DNA of 64,000 nt from an uncultured candidate division Zixibacteria bacterium (GCA_937925655.1 CALAMC010000066.1:12295-76294); one strand, 5' to 3'. Counted from the first letter of the stretch, positions 52,786 through 62,442 are shown. The notes: generated by a model not told the origin, from the sequence alone. Made by a program: numbers and translations.

Positions 52786-53805
52786 ATGCATTCCAAAATG
52801 ACCGGCGGGATTTTACAGGTTCGATGGGGACTGGTTTTATTGTCGCTTGGTGTCGCCATGCTTATTATGGGCGGGTGCGGCAGTGACAGCAGTTCTCCAG
52901 AAATTGTCTATGATAATGACCGGCTGACGGGCGACTATTATGTGGCCAATTATCAAAACGTGAATTATGTGCGTTTTGCCGAAGCGAATTTCGTGGGGGA
53001 CGGAAACCTTACCTTTGAGCACCTGATCAACACCGAGGGGCCGTTGGAGAGCGGCAGCGGCACATACACGGTCAGGCAGGATGGCCGCTGTACGTTCGGT
53101 GACGACGCCATCGGCATGACTAATGCCAACGGGACGGTCGGTTCATGGGTCGGTATTTATCCCGGTGACGACAATGAGTTCATGGTATTTATTAAGGCCT
53201 CGAGCGGTATGTCGGCGGCCAGTGTCGCCGGAGAATACTATTTCATGGCGTACGAAGGCGGCAATACGGTGCGATTTGGTGAGGCCGATTTTAATGGAAC
53301 CGATAATGTCGACTTTAACGTCCTGGTCAGCTCGGAAGGAACCAGTAGTGGGTCGGACGATTATGCGGTTAATGCCGACGGCAGTCTGACAATCGGGAGC
53401 GATATCACCGGCGTTGTGGACGCAACGGGGAATATTATCACCGGGATTGGCGTGGATGAACCGGGAGAAAACGAAATAATTGTCATGATAAAAAAATCTT
53501 CCGGGATGACGGCGGCCGTTTTAAATGGTGAATATTATCTGACGAATTTCTTCTATGGCAATATGGTAGCGTTTGGAACGGTTTCTTTTAACGGCATCGG
53601 GTCTGCCACGTATAATGTTATTGCCAGTTCCGAAGATGACGCGCAAGGAGGCACGTTACCTTATTCGGTATCGTCTTCCGGTATACTGGAAATCGGCGAT
53701 ATAATAACCGGCGCGGTTAGTTCTGACGGGAATATTGCTGCGGCCATAGAACTTCACGAAAGCGATGACAATGGTATAATGGTCCTGATTAAAAAGACGC
53801 CGTAA
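52786..53805 (+). CDS. Lipoprotein with three tandem ~100-residue repeats
   Basis: 339 residues from the second of two adjacent ATGs, five bases after TAGGAGG. The lipobox MGGC gives Cys31 of the precursor. Three repeats begin at about residues 49, 149 and 248 (GDYYVANYQNVNYVRF, GEYYFMAYEGGNTVRF, GEYYLTNFFYGNMVAF). Each continues with an F/Y-N-V-rich strand, a Gly/Ser/Asp turn and a closing D/E-x-N/G-I/F-M-V-x-I-K strand. This suggests a three-blade or three-barrel fold on the outer membrane. I do not recognise the family. Confidence 0.75.
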   Translation: MHSKMTGGILQVRWGLVLLSLGVAMLIMGGCGSDSSSPEIVYDNDRLTGDYYVANYQNVNYVRFAEANFVGDGNLTFEHLINTEGPLESGSGTYTVRQDGRCTFGDDAIGMTNANGTVGSWVGIYPGDDNEFMVFIKASSGMSAASVAGEYYFMAYEGGNTVRFGEADFNGTDNVDFNVLVSSEGTSSGSDDYAVNADGSLTIGSDITGVVDATGNIITGIGVDEPGENEIIVMIKKSSGMTAAVLNGEYYLTNFFYGNMVAFGTVSFNGIGSATYNVIASSEDDAQGGTLPYSVSSSGILEIGDIITGAVSSDGNIAAAIELHESDDNGIMVLIKKTP

Positions 53806-53829
53806 CTGTGCGTTAATCGAAAGTCTGCG

Positions 53830-53861
53830 CCCGGCCAATTTTAAAATTAGCCGGGTTTTTT
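53830..53861 (+). terminator. Rho-independent terminator after the repeat lipoprotein
   Basis: CCCGGC and GCCGGG pair across an AATTTTAAAATT inner stem and are followed by TTTTTT. Confidence 0.88.
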
Positions 53862-53934
53862 ATATGCTATACCTGTCGATTTATTGAATGCCACGGGCCT
53901 TGATGCAGTATATTTAGTCAACCGGGAGGTAAAT

Positions 53935-54456
53935 ATGATAGAAGCCAATATCGCTCCGATTTTAGCCGCAATTGCGGCGAGTTCGGCCGCCGCAGCGGCC
54001 AAAAGGCAAAGAGAAAAAGAGGAAAAAATGGCAACATACAAAAGCGATGATATGGACGGCTGGGAATTCAAAATTGTCCGGGCCAATACCCGTAAATTCA
54101 AAAACCGGGAAACGATAGAACGGGTATGCCGGGAAGAAACGGCCGCGGGCTGGGAACTGGTGGAAAAATTCGATGATTACCGTCTGCGGTTCAAAAGACG
54201 GGTGGAGCGTCGCTCCATGGATGGCCATCTTGAAGCCGATCCGTATCGTAGTAGTATCGACTCACCCAACGCCGGTATTGTCGCCGCTATAATCGGGACA
54301 ATTCTGGTGGCACTGGGAATATTATTGTTTATCGGGTTTAAAGTCGGTTTTGCCCGCGGGATTTTCGGGGGAGTGACGGTTACGGCGGTTATGCTCGGCC
54401 TGGTTGTGCTGTTGGCGATTATTTTTATTATCGTCGCGATCCGGCGTAATAGCTAA
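53935..54456 (+). CDS. Membrane protein of unknown function with C-terminal hydrophobic pair
   Basis: 173 residues from the ATG at 53935, five bases after GGGAGGT. An Ala-rich N-terminal helix (PILAAIAASSAAAAAKRQREKEEK) is followed by a soluble domain of about 70 residues (GWEFKIVRANTRKFKNRETI, GWELVEKFDDYRLRFKR), which has the look of the DUF4177-type fold. Two membrane helices follow near 112-135 and 143-170 (VTAVMLGLVVLLAIIFIIVA). The stop abuts the stop of the convergent methyltransferase gene with no base between. Confidence 0.65.
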   Translation: MIEANIAPILAAIAASSAAAAAKRQREKEEKMATYKSDDMDGWEFKIVRANTRKFKNRETIERVCREETAAGWELVEKFDDYRLRFKRRVERRSMDGHLEADPYRSSIDSPNAGIVAAIIGTILVALGILLFIGFKVGFARGIFGGVTVTAVMLGLVVLLAIIFIIVAIRRNS

Positions 54457-55647
54457 TTATCCCCGCCGCACCTGACATATAAATGATTTTAAATAAGCCG
54501 CTTCGGGGAAAGTAATGGTTACCGGATGGTCCGGCGATTGATGCACCGTTTTCAAAATATTAAGGGTCACCCCGACTTCCGCCGCCGCACGGAATAATAT
54601 ATCCAGAAGCGTTTCTTCGGCCAGAAAAGCAGAACAACTCGATGTCACCAGTATTCCAAAATCGTTTATTATTCTCAAGGACGCCCGATTTAAAAAATAA
54701 TAGGCTTTGACTCCTGCCTCAAGATGTTTGCGTGATTTAACCAGCGCCGGAGGGTCAAGCATGACAAGGTCATACTCGGGTGTATTGTGAGCGCCCAGCC
54801 ATTGGAAGATATCGGCTTCTTCAAGATGGTATAAATCCGGGGGAATACGGTTCAGTTCGGCGTGCTTTCGGCATAAGGTCAGGGCCGGAGCGGAGGAATC
54901 GATAAACCTGACCGATGAGGCCCCCCCGGCAAGAGCCGCGATTCCGGCGGCGCCGGTATAGGAGAAAAAGTCGAGAGCCTTCTTGCCGTGAGCCAGATGA
55001 TAAATATCCTGTCTTAGTTCACGTTGATCCAGATAAAAGCCGGTTTTCTGACCGCCGGTTATGTCGGCCAGAAATATACGGCCGTTTTCGCAGAATTCGA
55101 CTTTTTCGACCGGGGCTCCTTTGATTTGTCCGGAAACGGGTTTCAGGCCCTCTTCATTACGGGATGGCAGGTCGCTTTTTTCATAAATGGTTCGGGGGTG
55201 CAAGAGCTCATCGAGGATATCAACGATTGTATTTCGTATGTTATCCATGCCGGCGGTGGAAATCTGCAAGACGACGACATCGCGATAGCGATCGACCACA
55301 AGGCCGGGCAGACCATCGGATTCACCATAGACGAGGCGATAACCATCGGTATGCGTATTGTCACCCAGACCGATCGCTTTGCGGGCGGTGATGGCGGCGG
55401 CCAGGCAGTATTTTATGAAATCATGGTCGATAGAAGTCTTTTCAAAGGCGAGGATGCGGACGGCGATCATGGAATTTTTGGAATACAAGCCGGTGGCGAC
55501 AATTTTATCGGAATCCGTCAGATAAACCGGCGTTCCATTTTCGAGGTCATCGGGAATGTGTTCGATAGCACCGGAGAAAATCCAGGGGTGACGGCGGGCG
55601 ATGGTTTTTATCCCCGATGCTTTTAATTTCAATTGCGGGCAATTCAT
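54457..55647 (-). CDS. Class I rRNA large-subunit methyltransferase, RlmI-like
   Basis: 396 residues. An N-terminal PUA-like domain (LKASGIKTIARRHPWIFSGAI, GTPVYLTDSDKIVATGLYS) precedes a Rossmann methyltransferase with the SAM motif LDFFSYTGAAGIAALAGGA, VRFIDSSAPAL, and the catalytic motif MLDPPALVKSRKHLE. A late TSSCSAFL segment supplies the second Cys motif used by m5C enzymes. In E. coli RlmI methylates C1962 of 23S rRNA; the same site is probable here. The last 13 residues are Arg-rich. Confidence 0.88.
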   Translation of the reverse strand: MNCPQLKLKASGIKTIARRHPWIFSGAIEHIPDDLENGTPVYLTDSDKIVATGLYSKNSMIAVRILAFEKTSIDHDFIKYCLAAAITARKAIGLGDNTHTDGYRLVYGESDGLPGLVVDRYRDVVVLQISTAGMDNIRNTIVDILDELLHPRTIYEKSDLPSRNEEGLKPVSGQIKGAPVEKVEFCENGRIFLADITGGQKTGFYLDQRELRQDIYHLAHGKKALDFFSYTGAAGIAALAGGASSVRFIDSSAPALTLCRKHAELNRIPPDLYHLEEADIFQWLGAHNTPEYDLVMLDPPALVKSRKHLEAGVKAYYFLNRASLRIINDFGILVTSSCSAFLAEETLLDILFRAAAEVGVTLNILKTVHQSPDHPVTITFPEAAYLKSFICQVRRG

Positions 55648-55795
55648 AACGGATGGAAGATACGACCAAAAAGGCGGGGGGGCAAACTAAAAGGGTGGAT
55701 GTTGTTATGCTTTCTATTTTCCGGGAACATTTTTTAAAAGCCGTTGTATTGAAGAATAATCAAGTTTTGAAAATTGAAAAAAAGGAGTGAATAAA

Positions 55796-56422
55796 ATGGC
55801 ATATGAATGGAAATTCAAAGCTCGTCCGTACAGCGACGATGAAGCCAAAACCCTGCTCAAGGGGGTGATATCCCCGGAAACCTCGGATTGGCATTATAAC
55901 AAACACCACGCCGGCTATGTGGCCGCCCTCAATACCATTGAAAAGGGACTGGCCACGGCCGACCGGAGCAAGGCCAACGGCAACTATTCGGAAATCGGCG
56001 AATTGAAACGCCGCCAGACCTGGAATCACGGCGGGGCGCTGTTGCATGACGTTTACTGGGAAGTCCTCGGCGGCGACGGTGATCCGAGCAAGGGGCCGGA
56101 TGTCAAGAAAGCCATTGAACGTGAATTCGGGTCATTCGAAAAGTGGGTCGAGGATTTCAAGGCGACGGCTTTATCCGCCAAGTTGTCCGGCTGGGGCGTG
56201 TTGGCTTTTGATATGCTATATAGCGGGCGTTTACTTAATGTTCTGGTGGATGAGCACCATTATGGCGCCATGTGGGGTGCTGTCCCGCTTATTCCCTGCG
56301 ATGTTTTCGAGCACGCCTATTATCATAAAGACGGCGCGGGGCGGGCGACTTATATTGATAATTTCATGAAAAATCTCAACTGGGAACGAATCAATGCCCG
56401 TTACAGAAAGTATGTCAAGTAA
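55796..56422 (+). CDS. Iron/manganese superoxide dismutase
   Basis: 208 residues from the ATG at 55796, eight bases after AGGAG; a GTG nine bases upstream is less likely because it overlaps the site. Metal ligands are in WHYNKHHAGYV, TWNHGGALLHDVYWEVL and PLIPCDVFEHAYYHKD. The usual second-sphere sequence DVWEHAYY is close to DVFEHAYY. The NHGGALLHDVYW stretch marks the Fe/Mn family without telling the metal. No signal peptide, so cytoplasmic. It is monocistronic with a terminator behind it and is divergent from the methyltransferase. Confidence 0.92.
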   Translation: MAYEWKFKARPYSDDEAKTLLKGVISPETSDWHYNKHHAGYVAALNTIEKGLATADRSKANGNYSEIGELKRRQTWNHGGALLHDVYWEVLGGDGDPSKGPDVKKAIEREFGSFEKWVEDFKATALSAKLSGWGVLAFDMLYSGRLLNVLVDEHHYGAMWGAVPLIPCDVFEHAYYHKDGAGRATYIDNFMKNLNWERINARYRKYVK

Positions 56423-56471
56423 TTGTATATTATAAGGATATTGCAATAACTTAAAGTTGTTGTTAATATAG

Positions 56472-57542
56472 TCAGGATGACTCAAGAAGGCCGCTGTCGG
56501 TGATAGCGGCCTTTTTTGATGAGTTTCGGGCCGGGGCATTTTGGCCAGAAAAGGCCTCAATAATTTCTGTGAGCGATTGTTCAAGGGGCCGGGGATTGTA
56601 GCCCAGCTCCCGGCAGGCTTTTGAAGAATCATAATAAAACTTCAGGCCGGCCAGACGGACCAGGTTGCGATTCAATTTCGAAGCTGGGAAGACTTTCTTC
56701 AGCGGGCTATAATTCGAACCAAGCGTCTCCACGACCAGGGCGACTACATGTAAAAGCGTTCGGGGGATTTTGAAAAACGGCCGTTTTATGCCGATATATT
56801 TCACGGCCAAATCCACCAATCTTTGAGACGACACATCCTCTCCGCCCAGAATATAACGTTGGCCGGGCCGGCCCTTTTCGAGGGCTTTGATTATGCCATC
56901 AACGACGTCTTCGGTCTGAACCAGATTTATTCCAAAATCAAAATAAAAGGGTATTCGTTTGGGGATGCGTTCCCGGTCGGCGCTACTCAAGGCACGATCG
57001 GGGGGAGAAATCATTATAGCCGGATTGACAACGACCACATCGAGCCGGTTGTCATTGGCTTCCAGAGCGATTTTTTCGGCATCGCGTTTGGATTCGAAGT
57101 AGGCGATGTCATAGCCTGATAAATTGAAAGCTGAATTTTCATTAAGCGGGTGGCCGTCGGGTGAACCGCCGACTGCGGCTACCGATGAAACATGAACCAG
57201 CCGCCGGATATTTCTGAAATGGCAGGCGTTAACAACGGCCCGGGTTCCGTCCACATTTATTTTATTCATGTCAGGAATGTGGCCGGAACGAAGGCTTACT
57301 CTGGCGGCACAGTGAATGACGAAGTCACAGTCGCGCATGGCGTGATGCAGCCATGACGGTTCGGTCAGGTCGCCATAGACCGGAACGGCATGGCGCGGAC
57401 ACCAGCGGCGGGCCTTTTCTTCGGACCGGTAATGGGCCCTCACAGCGTAGCCGCGGCCAAGGAGTTGCGGCACGAGTCGCCGGCCGAGCTGACCGCCGGC
57501 CCCGGTGATCAACACGGTTTTGTGTTTATCGAATAAATCCAT
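56472..57542 (-). CDS. NAD-dependent epimerase/dehydratase-family protein
   Basis: 356 residues of the extended short-chain dehydrogenase type. The dinucleotide motif is ITGAGGQLGRRLVPQLL, followed by VYGDLTEPSWL, VIHCAARVS, VHVSSVAAVGG and the catalytic YFESK (YxxxK). The C-terminal substrate domain includes GQRYILGGEDVSSQRLVDL. It resembles HpnA/dihydroflavonol-reductase-like enzymes. The last 14 residues are encoded across a terminator stem for the opposite strand and look like a late extension. ATG at 57542. Confidence 0.85.
   Translation of the reverse strand: MDLFDKHKTVLITGAGGQLGRRLVPQLLGRGYAVRAHYRSEEKARRWCPRHAVPVYGDLTEPSWLHHAMRDCDFVIHCAARVSLRSGHIPDMNKINVDGTRAVVNACHFRNIRRLVHVSSVAAVGGSPDGHPLNENSAFNLSGYDIAYFESKRDAEKIALEANDNRLDVVVVNPAIMISPPDRALSSADRERIPKRIPFYFDFGINLVQTEDVVDGIIKALEKGRPGQRYILGGEDVSSQRLVDLAVKYIGIKRPFFKIPRTLLHVVALVVETLGSNYSPLKKVFPASKLNRNLVRLAGLKFYYDSSKACRELGYNPRPLEQSLTEIIEAFSGQNAPARNSSKKAAITDSGLLESS
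56487..56517 (+). terminator. Terminator of the superoxide dismutase gene, inside the 3' end of the epimerase gene
   Basis: AAGGCCGCT pairs with AGCGGCCTT around a 9-base loop, followed by TTTTTT. It lies 65 bases past the dismutase stop and overlaps the last codons of the convergent epimerase gene. Confidence 0.9.
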
Positions 57543-57800
57543 AATCCTGATTCTGATAACAATAATATGATACGATGGTGCGAAAATATGGACTAATATT
57601 ATCTATAAACCGGGCCGGTTCCCGTTTTGCCCGGAATTCGGGTCGTTCGGTATCATCGGGGAGTCGGCGGGTGACGGTTTTCATAAATTCATGCAAATTA
57701 ATTGAAACCAAAAGGCCAAGCCGCTGTTTTGACTTGATAATATGGGATGAAAAGAGTATGATTCTTATAACTGTAAATACAGCGGTTTTCAGGAGAAACA

Positions 57801-59006
57801 ATGGAATTTGAATTAAACGAGGATCATGAATCCGTTTCCAAATTGTGCCGGGATTTTGCCTCAAGGCATATTTTACCCACCATCCGTGAAAATGATAAAA
57901 ATGAGCATTTCGACAAGTCCATCCTGACCAAAATGGCCGACGCTGATATTCTCGGACTTTGTATCCCCGAAAAGTATGGCGGGGCGGGGATGGACTACAT
58001 TTCGCTGGGGCTGGCTTGCGAAGAGCTGGAATATGCCGATACCTCGGCACGAGTTATATTATCGGTTCATATCGGATTGAATTCACTGACCCTGCTGTCA
58101 TGGGGTGATGATTTTCAAAAAGAAAAATATCTGATCCCTCAAGCCAAAGGGGAAAAAATCGGGACCTTCGGTTTGACCGAGCCCAACGCCGGGTCCGACG
58201 CGGTCGGGATTCAGACGACGGCCGTTAAAAAAGGCGATAAATATATTCTCAACGGCGAGAAAATGTGGATATCGCTGGCTGACGTGGCCGATAATTTTCT
58301 GATATTCGGCTGGACCGATCTTGATAGAAAACAGAAGCGCGACCACAGCGGGATATCAGGTTTTATCGTTGAAAGAACTTATCCGGGCATAACCACCGGA
58401 ACCATCCATGGCAAATTAGGGGTGCGGGCGGGCAACACCGGCTGGATAGCCATGCAGGATGTCGAGGTCCCGGCAGAGAATCTTCTGGGCCATGAAGGCG
58501 AGGGCTTCGGGATTGCCATGTTCTGTCTGGAACAGGGGCGATACACGGTTGCTGGAGGTTCGACGGGCCTTATCAAGGCCAGTCTTGATGCCAGCGTCAT
58601 ATATGCCCATACCAGAAAAACCTTCGAGGTTGAAATCGCGCGGCATCAATTGGTTAAAGAGATGATTGCCAATATGTACGCCGGCTATGAGTATTCACGG
58701 TTATTATGGATGAAAGCGGGTTGGTTACGCAATGCCGGAATTCGCGCCACGCGTGAAACATCGCTGGCCAAATGGATCGCCTGTCAGGAGGCCGAGAAAG
58801 CGGCCGCCGATGCCGTGCAGATTCATGGTGCCTACGGATTTTCCGATGAATATCCGGTGGAAAGGTTCTATCGCAACTGCAAAGGAGCGTCGATATATGA
58901 AGGTACCCGTGAGATACACAAGTTAATGCAGGCCGATTACGTCCTGGGGTATCGTGAAGACAAACCGCGGCGCAAAAATCTGCCGTCGTGGCCGTATGAG
59001 GAATAG
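57801..59006 (+). CDS. Acyl-CoA dehydrogenase
   Basis: 401 residues. The flavin and substrate motifs are intact: GLTEPNAGSDAVGIQTTA, MWISLADVADNFLIFG, QGRYTVAGGSTGLIKAS, QIHGAYGFSDEYPVERFYR, and the catalytic Glu in SIYEGTREIHKLMQADYVLG. The enzyme oxidises a CoA thioester with electron transfer flavoprotein. It directly precedes the 2-oxoacid dehydrogenase genes, which points to short branched-chain acyl-CoA as substrate (inference). ATG at 57801 follows AGGAGA. A pair of CCGCTGT/ACAGCGG arms (57721-57785) flanks the upstream region. Confidence 0.92.
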   Translation: MEFELNEDHESVSKLCRDFASRHILPTIRENDKNEHFDKSILTKMADADILGLCIPEKYGGAGMDYISLGLACEELEYADTSARVILSVHIGLNSLTLLSWGDDFQKEKYLIPQAKGEKIGTFGLTEPNAGSDAVGIQTTAVKKGDKYILNGEKMWISLADVADNFLIFGWTDLDRKQKRDHSGISGFIVERTYPGITTGTIHGKLGVRAGNTGWIAMQDVEVPAENLLGHEGEGFGIAMFCLEQGRYTVAGGSTGLIKASLDASVIYAHTRKTFEVEIARHQLVKEMIANMYAGYEYSRLLWMKAGWLRNAGIRATRETSLAKWIACQEAEKAAADAVQIHGAYGFSDEYPVERFYRNCKGASIYEGTREIHKLMQADYVLGYREDKPRRKNLPSWPYEE

Positions 59007-59091
59007 AGCTGTTTGAAGCGCTGATGCTCTTTTGCGCAAACGGATAGATTAGAAGAAAAACGTTTCATTATAACAAGCCATTGGAGGATAA

Positions 59092-60141
59092 GTGGCTGAA
59101 AGTTCAACGGAACAAGTCCCGACCCTGGACCAGCTGGCTTTGCCCGAAAAAACGCTGGTCGGGCTTTATACCAATCTATTGAAAACGCGGGTTATGGACG
59201 AAAAATTCCGCAAACTGTTTCGCCAGGGGCGCTTTGCGGGAACATACTTTTCGGCCGTCGGGCAGGAGGCGACCACGGTCGGGCCAACGTACGGCCTCCG
59301 CGACGACGACATTATCGCCCCCTCACACCGTGAGCTGGGCGCGGCCATTACCAAAGGGATACCCTTGCCGATAATTGTGGCCCAAGTTTATGCCCGGCGC
59401 AATTCGACCGACAAGGGCAAGGCGCACCCCTGTCATTATGGCTCACGCGAGAAGGGTGTGATTCACCCCTCGTCGACGCTGGCGGCGCAGACAATTCTGG
59501 GTACCGGCATGGCGATGGCTTTCAAGATTCAGAAGAAAGATAACGTCGTGGTATGTTTTTTCGGTGAAGGAGCCACTTCCCGCGGCGGCTGGCATGAGGC
59601 ATTGAATTTTGCCGGGGTCCACAAGCTGGCGTGCGTGTATGTTTGCCAGAATAATCTCTGGGCCGAATCGGTTCCGGCGACGCTTCAAGCGGGCATAGAA
59701 CGTTTTGCCGACCGGGCCAAGGCGTACGGTTTCCCCGGAGTTACTATCGACGGCAATGATATTTTCGAAGTTCATAAAACGGCCGCCGAAGCGATAAAAC
59801 GCGCCCGGGCTGGAGAAGGGCCGACTTTCATCGAATGCATGACATACCGCTGGTATGGTCACAGCGAAATCGACCCGGCCGATTATCGTAAGCAAGCCGA
59901 GGTCGAAGAATGGGTAAAGAAAGACCCTCTGGCCCGTGCCGAGAGGATTTTATTGGCCAACGGTGTCATCGACGAAGCCCGGCGCGACGCGATTATTTCC
60001 GAGGTCGATGTCGAAGTCGATGAAGCGGTCAGGATTTGTGAAAACGAAAAGTATGTCGAGCCGGAGGAGGCCTATAACGACGTATACTCGTCGGCGTTTC
60101 CGGTGCGGCGCGATAAGCTCATGCATGAAGATGAAGAGTAG
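59092..60141 (+). CDS. 2-oxoacid dehydrogenase E1 component, alpha subunit
   Basis: 349 residues from a GTG at 59092, following GGAGG. The thiamine-diphosphate motif spans GEGATSRGGWHEALNFAG to CQNNLW. PSHRELGAAITKG, THYG-like CHYGSREKGVIHPSSTL, and the phosphorylation-loop-like TYRWYGHSEIDPADYRK are present. It forms the heterodimer with the next gene product. The complex decarboxylates pyruvate, acetoin or a branched-chain 2-oxoacid; gene context with acyl-CoA dehydrogenase favours the last, but sequence alone does not settle it. Confidence 0.9.
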   Translation: MAESSTEQVPTLDQLALPEKTLVGLYTNLLKTRVMDEKFRKLFRQGRFAGTYFSAVGQEATTVGPTYGLRDDDIIAPSHRELGAAITKGIPLPIIVAQVYARRNSTDKGKAHPCHYGSREKGVIHPSSTLAAQTILGTGMAMAFKIQKKDNVVVCFFGEGATSRGGWHEALNFAGVHKLACVYVCQNNLWAESVPATLQAGIERFADRAKAYGFPGVTIDGNDIFEVHKTAAEAIKRARAGEGPTFIECMTYRWYGHSEIDPADYRKQAEVEEWVKKDPLARAERILLANGVIDEARRDAIISEVDVEVDEAVRICENEKYVEPEEAYNDVYSSAFPVRRDKLMHEDEE

Positions 60142-60152
60142 GTGGCAGTGAT

Positions 60153-61136
60153 ATGGCAGTAAAGACGTATATTCAGGCGATTACCGAGGCGCTCGATGAA
60201 GAAATGGCCCGCGACCCGCGAGTCTTTTTGATCGGCCAGGATATCGGGCTTTATGGCGGCGTATTCAAAGCCACCAAGGGTTTGCAGGACAAGTACGGCG
60301 TTGACCGCGTGATCGACTCGCCCATCTCGGAAGTGTTTATCGCGGGGGGATCGGTCGGGGCGGCCATGGCCGGGATGAAACCGGTGCCGGAAATCCAGTT
60401 CGCGGATTTTATCACGCCCTCGATGGACCAGATCATTCAGCAGGCGGCTAAAATGCGCTATCGCAGCGCCGGAGAGTGGACCTGCCCTATGACGCTGCGC
60501 GTCTGTTGCGGCGGTGATGTCGGCGGCGGGTTGTACCATTCGCAAATCAATGAGCAGTGGTTTTTCTCACAACCGGGGCTGATCGTGATTTTGCCTTCGA
60601 TGCCCTACGATGCCAAGGGGCTGTTAAAGTCGGCTATACGCGGCGAGGACCCGGTGATATTTTTCGAGCATAAACGGCTGTATCGGTGGATCAAGGAAGA
60701 CCTGCCTGACGGCGATTTCACGGTCCCCATCGGAAAAGCCGCCTTGCGCAAGGAAGGCAAAGATATTACTATAGTGACTTACGGGCTGATGTATCATCGC
60801 TCTCTGGACGCCGTGGCGACTCTGGAGAAAGAGGGTGTTTCGGTCGAATTGATAGATATGCGAACTTTATCTCCCTGGGATCGCGAGACGATCCTGGAAT
60901 CGGTCAAAAAGACTTCGCGGGCGGTGCTGGTGCAGGAAAACTCCAAGACCGGCGGGGTGATGGCCGAGGTGGCCGCGACTATCATGGAAGAGGCGTTCGA
61001 TTATCTCGATGCTCCGGTGGTGCGGGTGGCGGGACTGGACGTACCGATGCTTCCGTTTGCACCGCCGATGGAGCATTTCTTTTTGCCGAACGCCGAGAAA
61101 ATCATCCGGGCCGTTCGCAAGGTAATGGAATATTAA
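60153..61136 (+). CDS. 2-oxoacid dehydrogenase E1 component, beta subunit
   Basis: 327 residues. Typical segments are ITEALDEEMARDPRVFLIG and GQDIGLYGGVFKATKGL at the N-terminus, PISEVFIAGGSVGAAMAGMKPVPEIQF, MRYRSAGEW, PSMPYDAKGLLKSAIRGEDPVIFFEH, and the C-terminal LVQENSKTGGVMAEVAATI. It begins 11 bases after the alpha gene and completes the E1 active site. The following E2 gene starts after ten bases with AGGGAGGAAGC as its ribosome site. Confidence 0.92.
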   Translation: MAVKTYIQAITEALDEEMARDPRVFLIGQDIGLYGGVFKATKGLQDKYGVDRVIDSPISEVFIAGGSVGAAMAGMKPVPEIQFADFITPSMDQIIQQAAKMRYRSAGEWTCPMTLRVCCGGDVGGGLYHSQINEQWFFSQPGLIVILPSMPYDAKGLLKSAIRGEDPVIFFEHKRLYRWIKEDLPDGDFTVPIGKAALRKEGKDITIVTYGLMYHRSLDAVATLEKEGVSVELIDMRTLSPWDRETILESVKKTSRAVLVQENSKTGGVMAEVAATIMEEAFDYLDAPVVRVAGLDVPMLPFAPPMEHFFLPNAEKIIRAVRKVMEY

Positions 61137-61146
61137 GGGAGGAAGC

Positions 61147-62430
61147 ATGGAATATAAAGTTGTCGTTCCGCCGCTGGGTGAATCGGTGGTCGAAGGGACT
61201 ATTGTCAAGTGGCTGAAAAAGGAAGGCGATAAAATCAGGGCCGATGATCCGCTGGTCGAGATTATGACCGATAAGATCAATATCGAGGTACCCTCGCCGC
61301 ACGACGGTATCATGAAAAAGCATTTGGTCGGGCCGGATACGGTCGTCAAAATCGGCCAGGCCATTGCCCTACTGGAAACGGAAGCCGACGTGGTCGAATC
61401 CAAGGCCTTTCAGGATCTGCCGGATGACGGCAAAGAACGCATTCCCGAAGAGCAACAGCCAGCAGAACCGGCCGTGGAATTTGTCGGGACACTGGAACAT
61501 CACAAGGCGATGGGTATTCATGCCCATGATGAAGAAGTAGCCGAAGGGATCAAGGCGACCAAATCCTCGCCGCTGGTGCGCCGACTGGCCAAGGAGCATT
61601 TTATCGATTTACGCAAAGTGCAGCCGACCGGCAAAGGCGGCCGGGTCAGCAAAGAAGACGTCATTAAGTACATCGAGATGCGGCATACGGTCGATTTGGT
61701 CAAACCCGATTTTCAGTTTCCGCAGGCCGAACCTGAAGAAATCATACCGATCACGGGCGTGCGCAAAGTGATTGCCGAACACATGGTCAAGGCGGCGTTC
61801 AGTATTCCGCACGTGACGACGTTCGATGAATGCGATATGACGAGCCTGGTGACATGGCGCAAACGCTACGTTGACAAACTCGAGGCCAAGCACGGCGTCC
61901 GGGTGACATACCTGCCGTTCATTTGCAAGGCCATAATTTTCGCGGCTCGTGAATATCCATATATCAATGCTACGGTTGAAGAGGATAAGCTTCGCGTTAA
62001 AAAATATTTCAATATCGGGATGGCTGTGGCGCGCGAGAATTCTTTGATCGTTCCGGTCGTCAAACACTGTGAACAGAAATCGCTTCTGGAAATAGCCAAA
62101 GAAATGAAAACGCTGGGTGACAAAGCCAACGCCGATAAGCTGACATTAAATGAAATCACCGGCGGGACGATTTCGGTGACCAATGCCGGGGTATATGGAG
62201 CGTTGGCCTCGACGCCGATAATTGCCGCCCCGCAGGTGGCGATACTGGGTGTGCATAAGATCGTGGAAAAGCCGGTGGTGCGCGACGGACAGATCGTCAT
62301 CCGTCCCATCATGAATTTCGGGCTGTCGTTCGATCACCGCGTCGTGGACGGCGGTTATGCCGTGCAGTTCTTGCGCCGTATGATCGAGTTTCTGGAAGAT
62401 CCCGACGGCTGGCTGGCGGAAATGGTGTAA
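61147..62430 (+). CDS. 2-oxoacid dehydrogenase E2 component (dihydrolipoamide acyltransferase)
   Basis: 427 residues. A single lipoyl domain (1-78) has the lipoyl Lys43 in MTDKINIEVP. A linker leads to the E3-binding domain (SSPLVRRLAKEHFIDLRKVQ, TGKGGRVSKEDVIKYI). The catalytic domain (about 195-427) ends with the active-site motif SFDHRVVDGGYAVQFLRR. It is the core of the complex and transfers the acyl group to CoA. Gene order alpha, beta, E2, E3 is standard for a complete operon. Confidence 0.93.
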   Translation: MEYKVVVPPLGESVVEGTIVKWLKKEGDKIRADDPLVEIMTDKINIEVPSPHDGIMKKHLVGPDTVVKIGQAIALLETEADVVESKAFQDLPDDGKERIPEEQQPAEPAVEFVGTLEHHKAMGIHAHDEEVAEGIKATKSSPLVRRLAKEHFIDLRKVQPTGKGGRVSKEDVIKYIEMRHTVDLVKPDFQFPQAEPEEIIPITGVRKVIAEHMVKAAFSIPHVTTFDECDMTSLVTWRKRYVDKLEAKHGVRVTYLPFICKAIIFAAREYPYINATVEEDKLRVKKYFNIGMAVARENSLIVPVVKHCEQKSLLEIAKEMKTLGDKANADKLTLNEITGGTISVTNAGVYGALASTPIIAAPQVAILGVHKIVEKPVVRDGQIVIRPIMNFGLSFDHRVVDGGYAVQFLRRMIEFLEDPDGWLAEMV

Positions 62431-62442
62431 AGGAATTGTATT

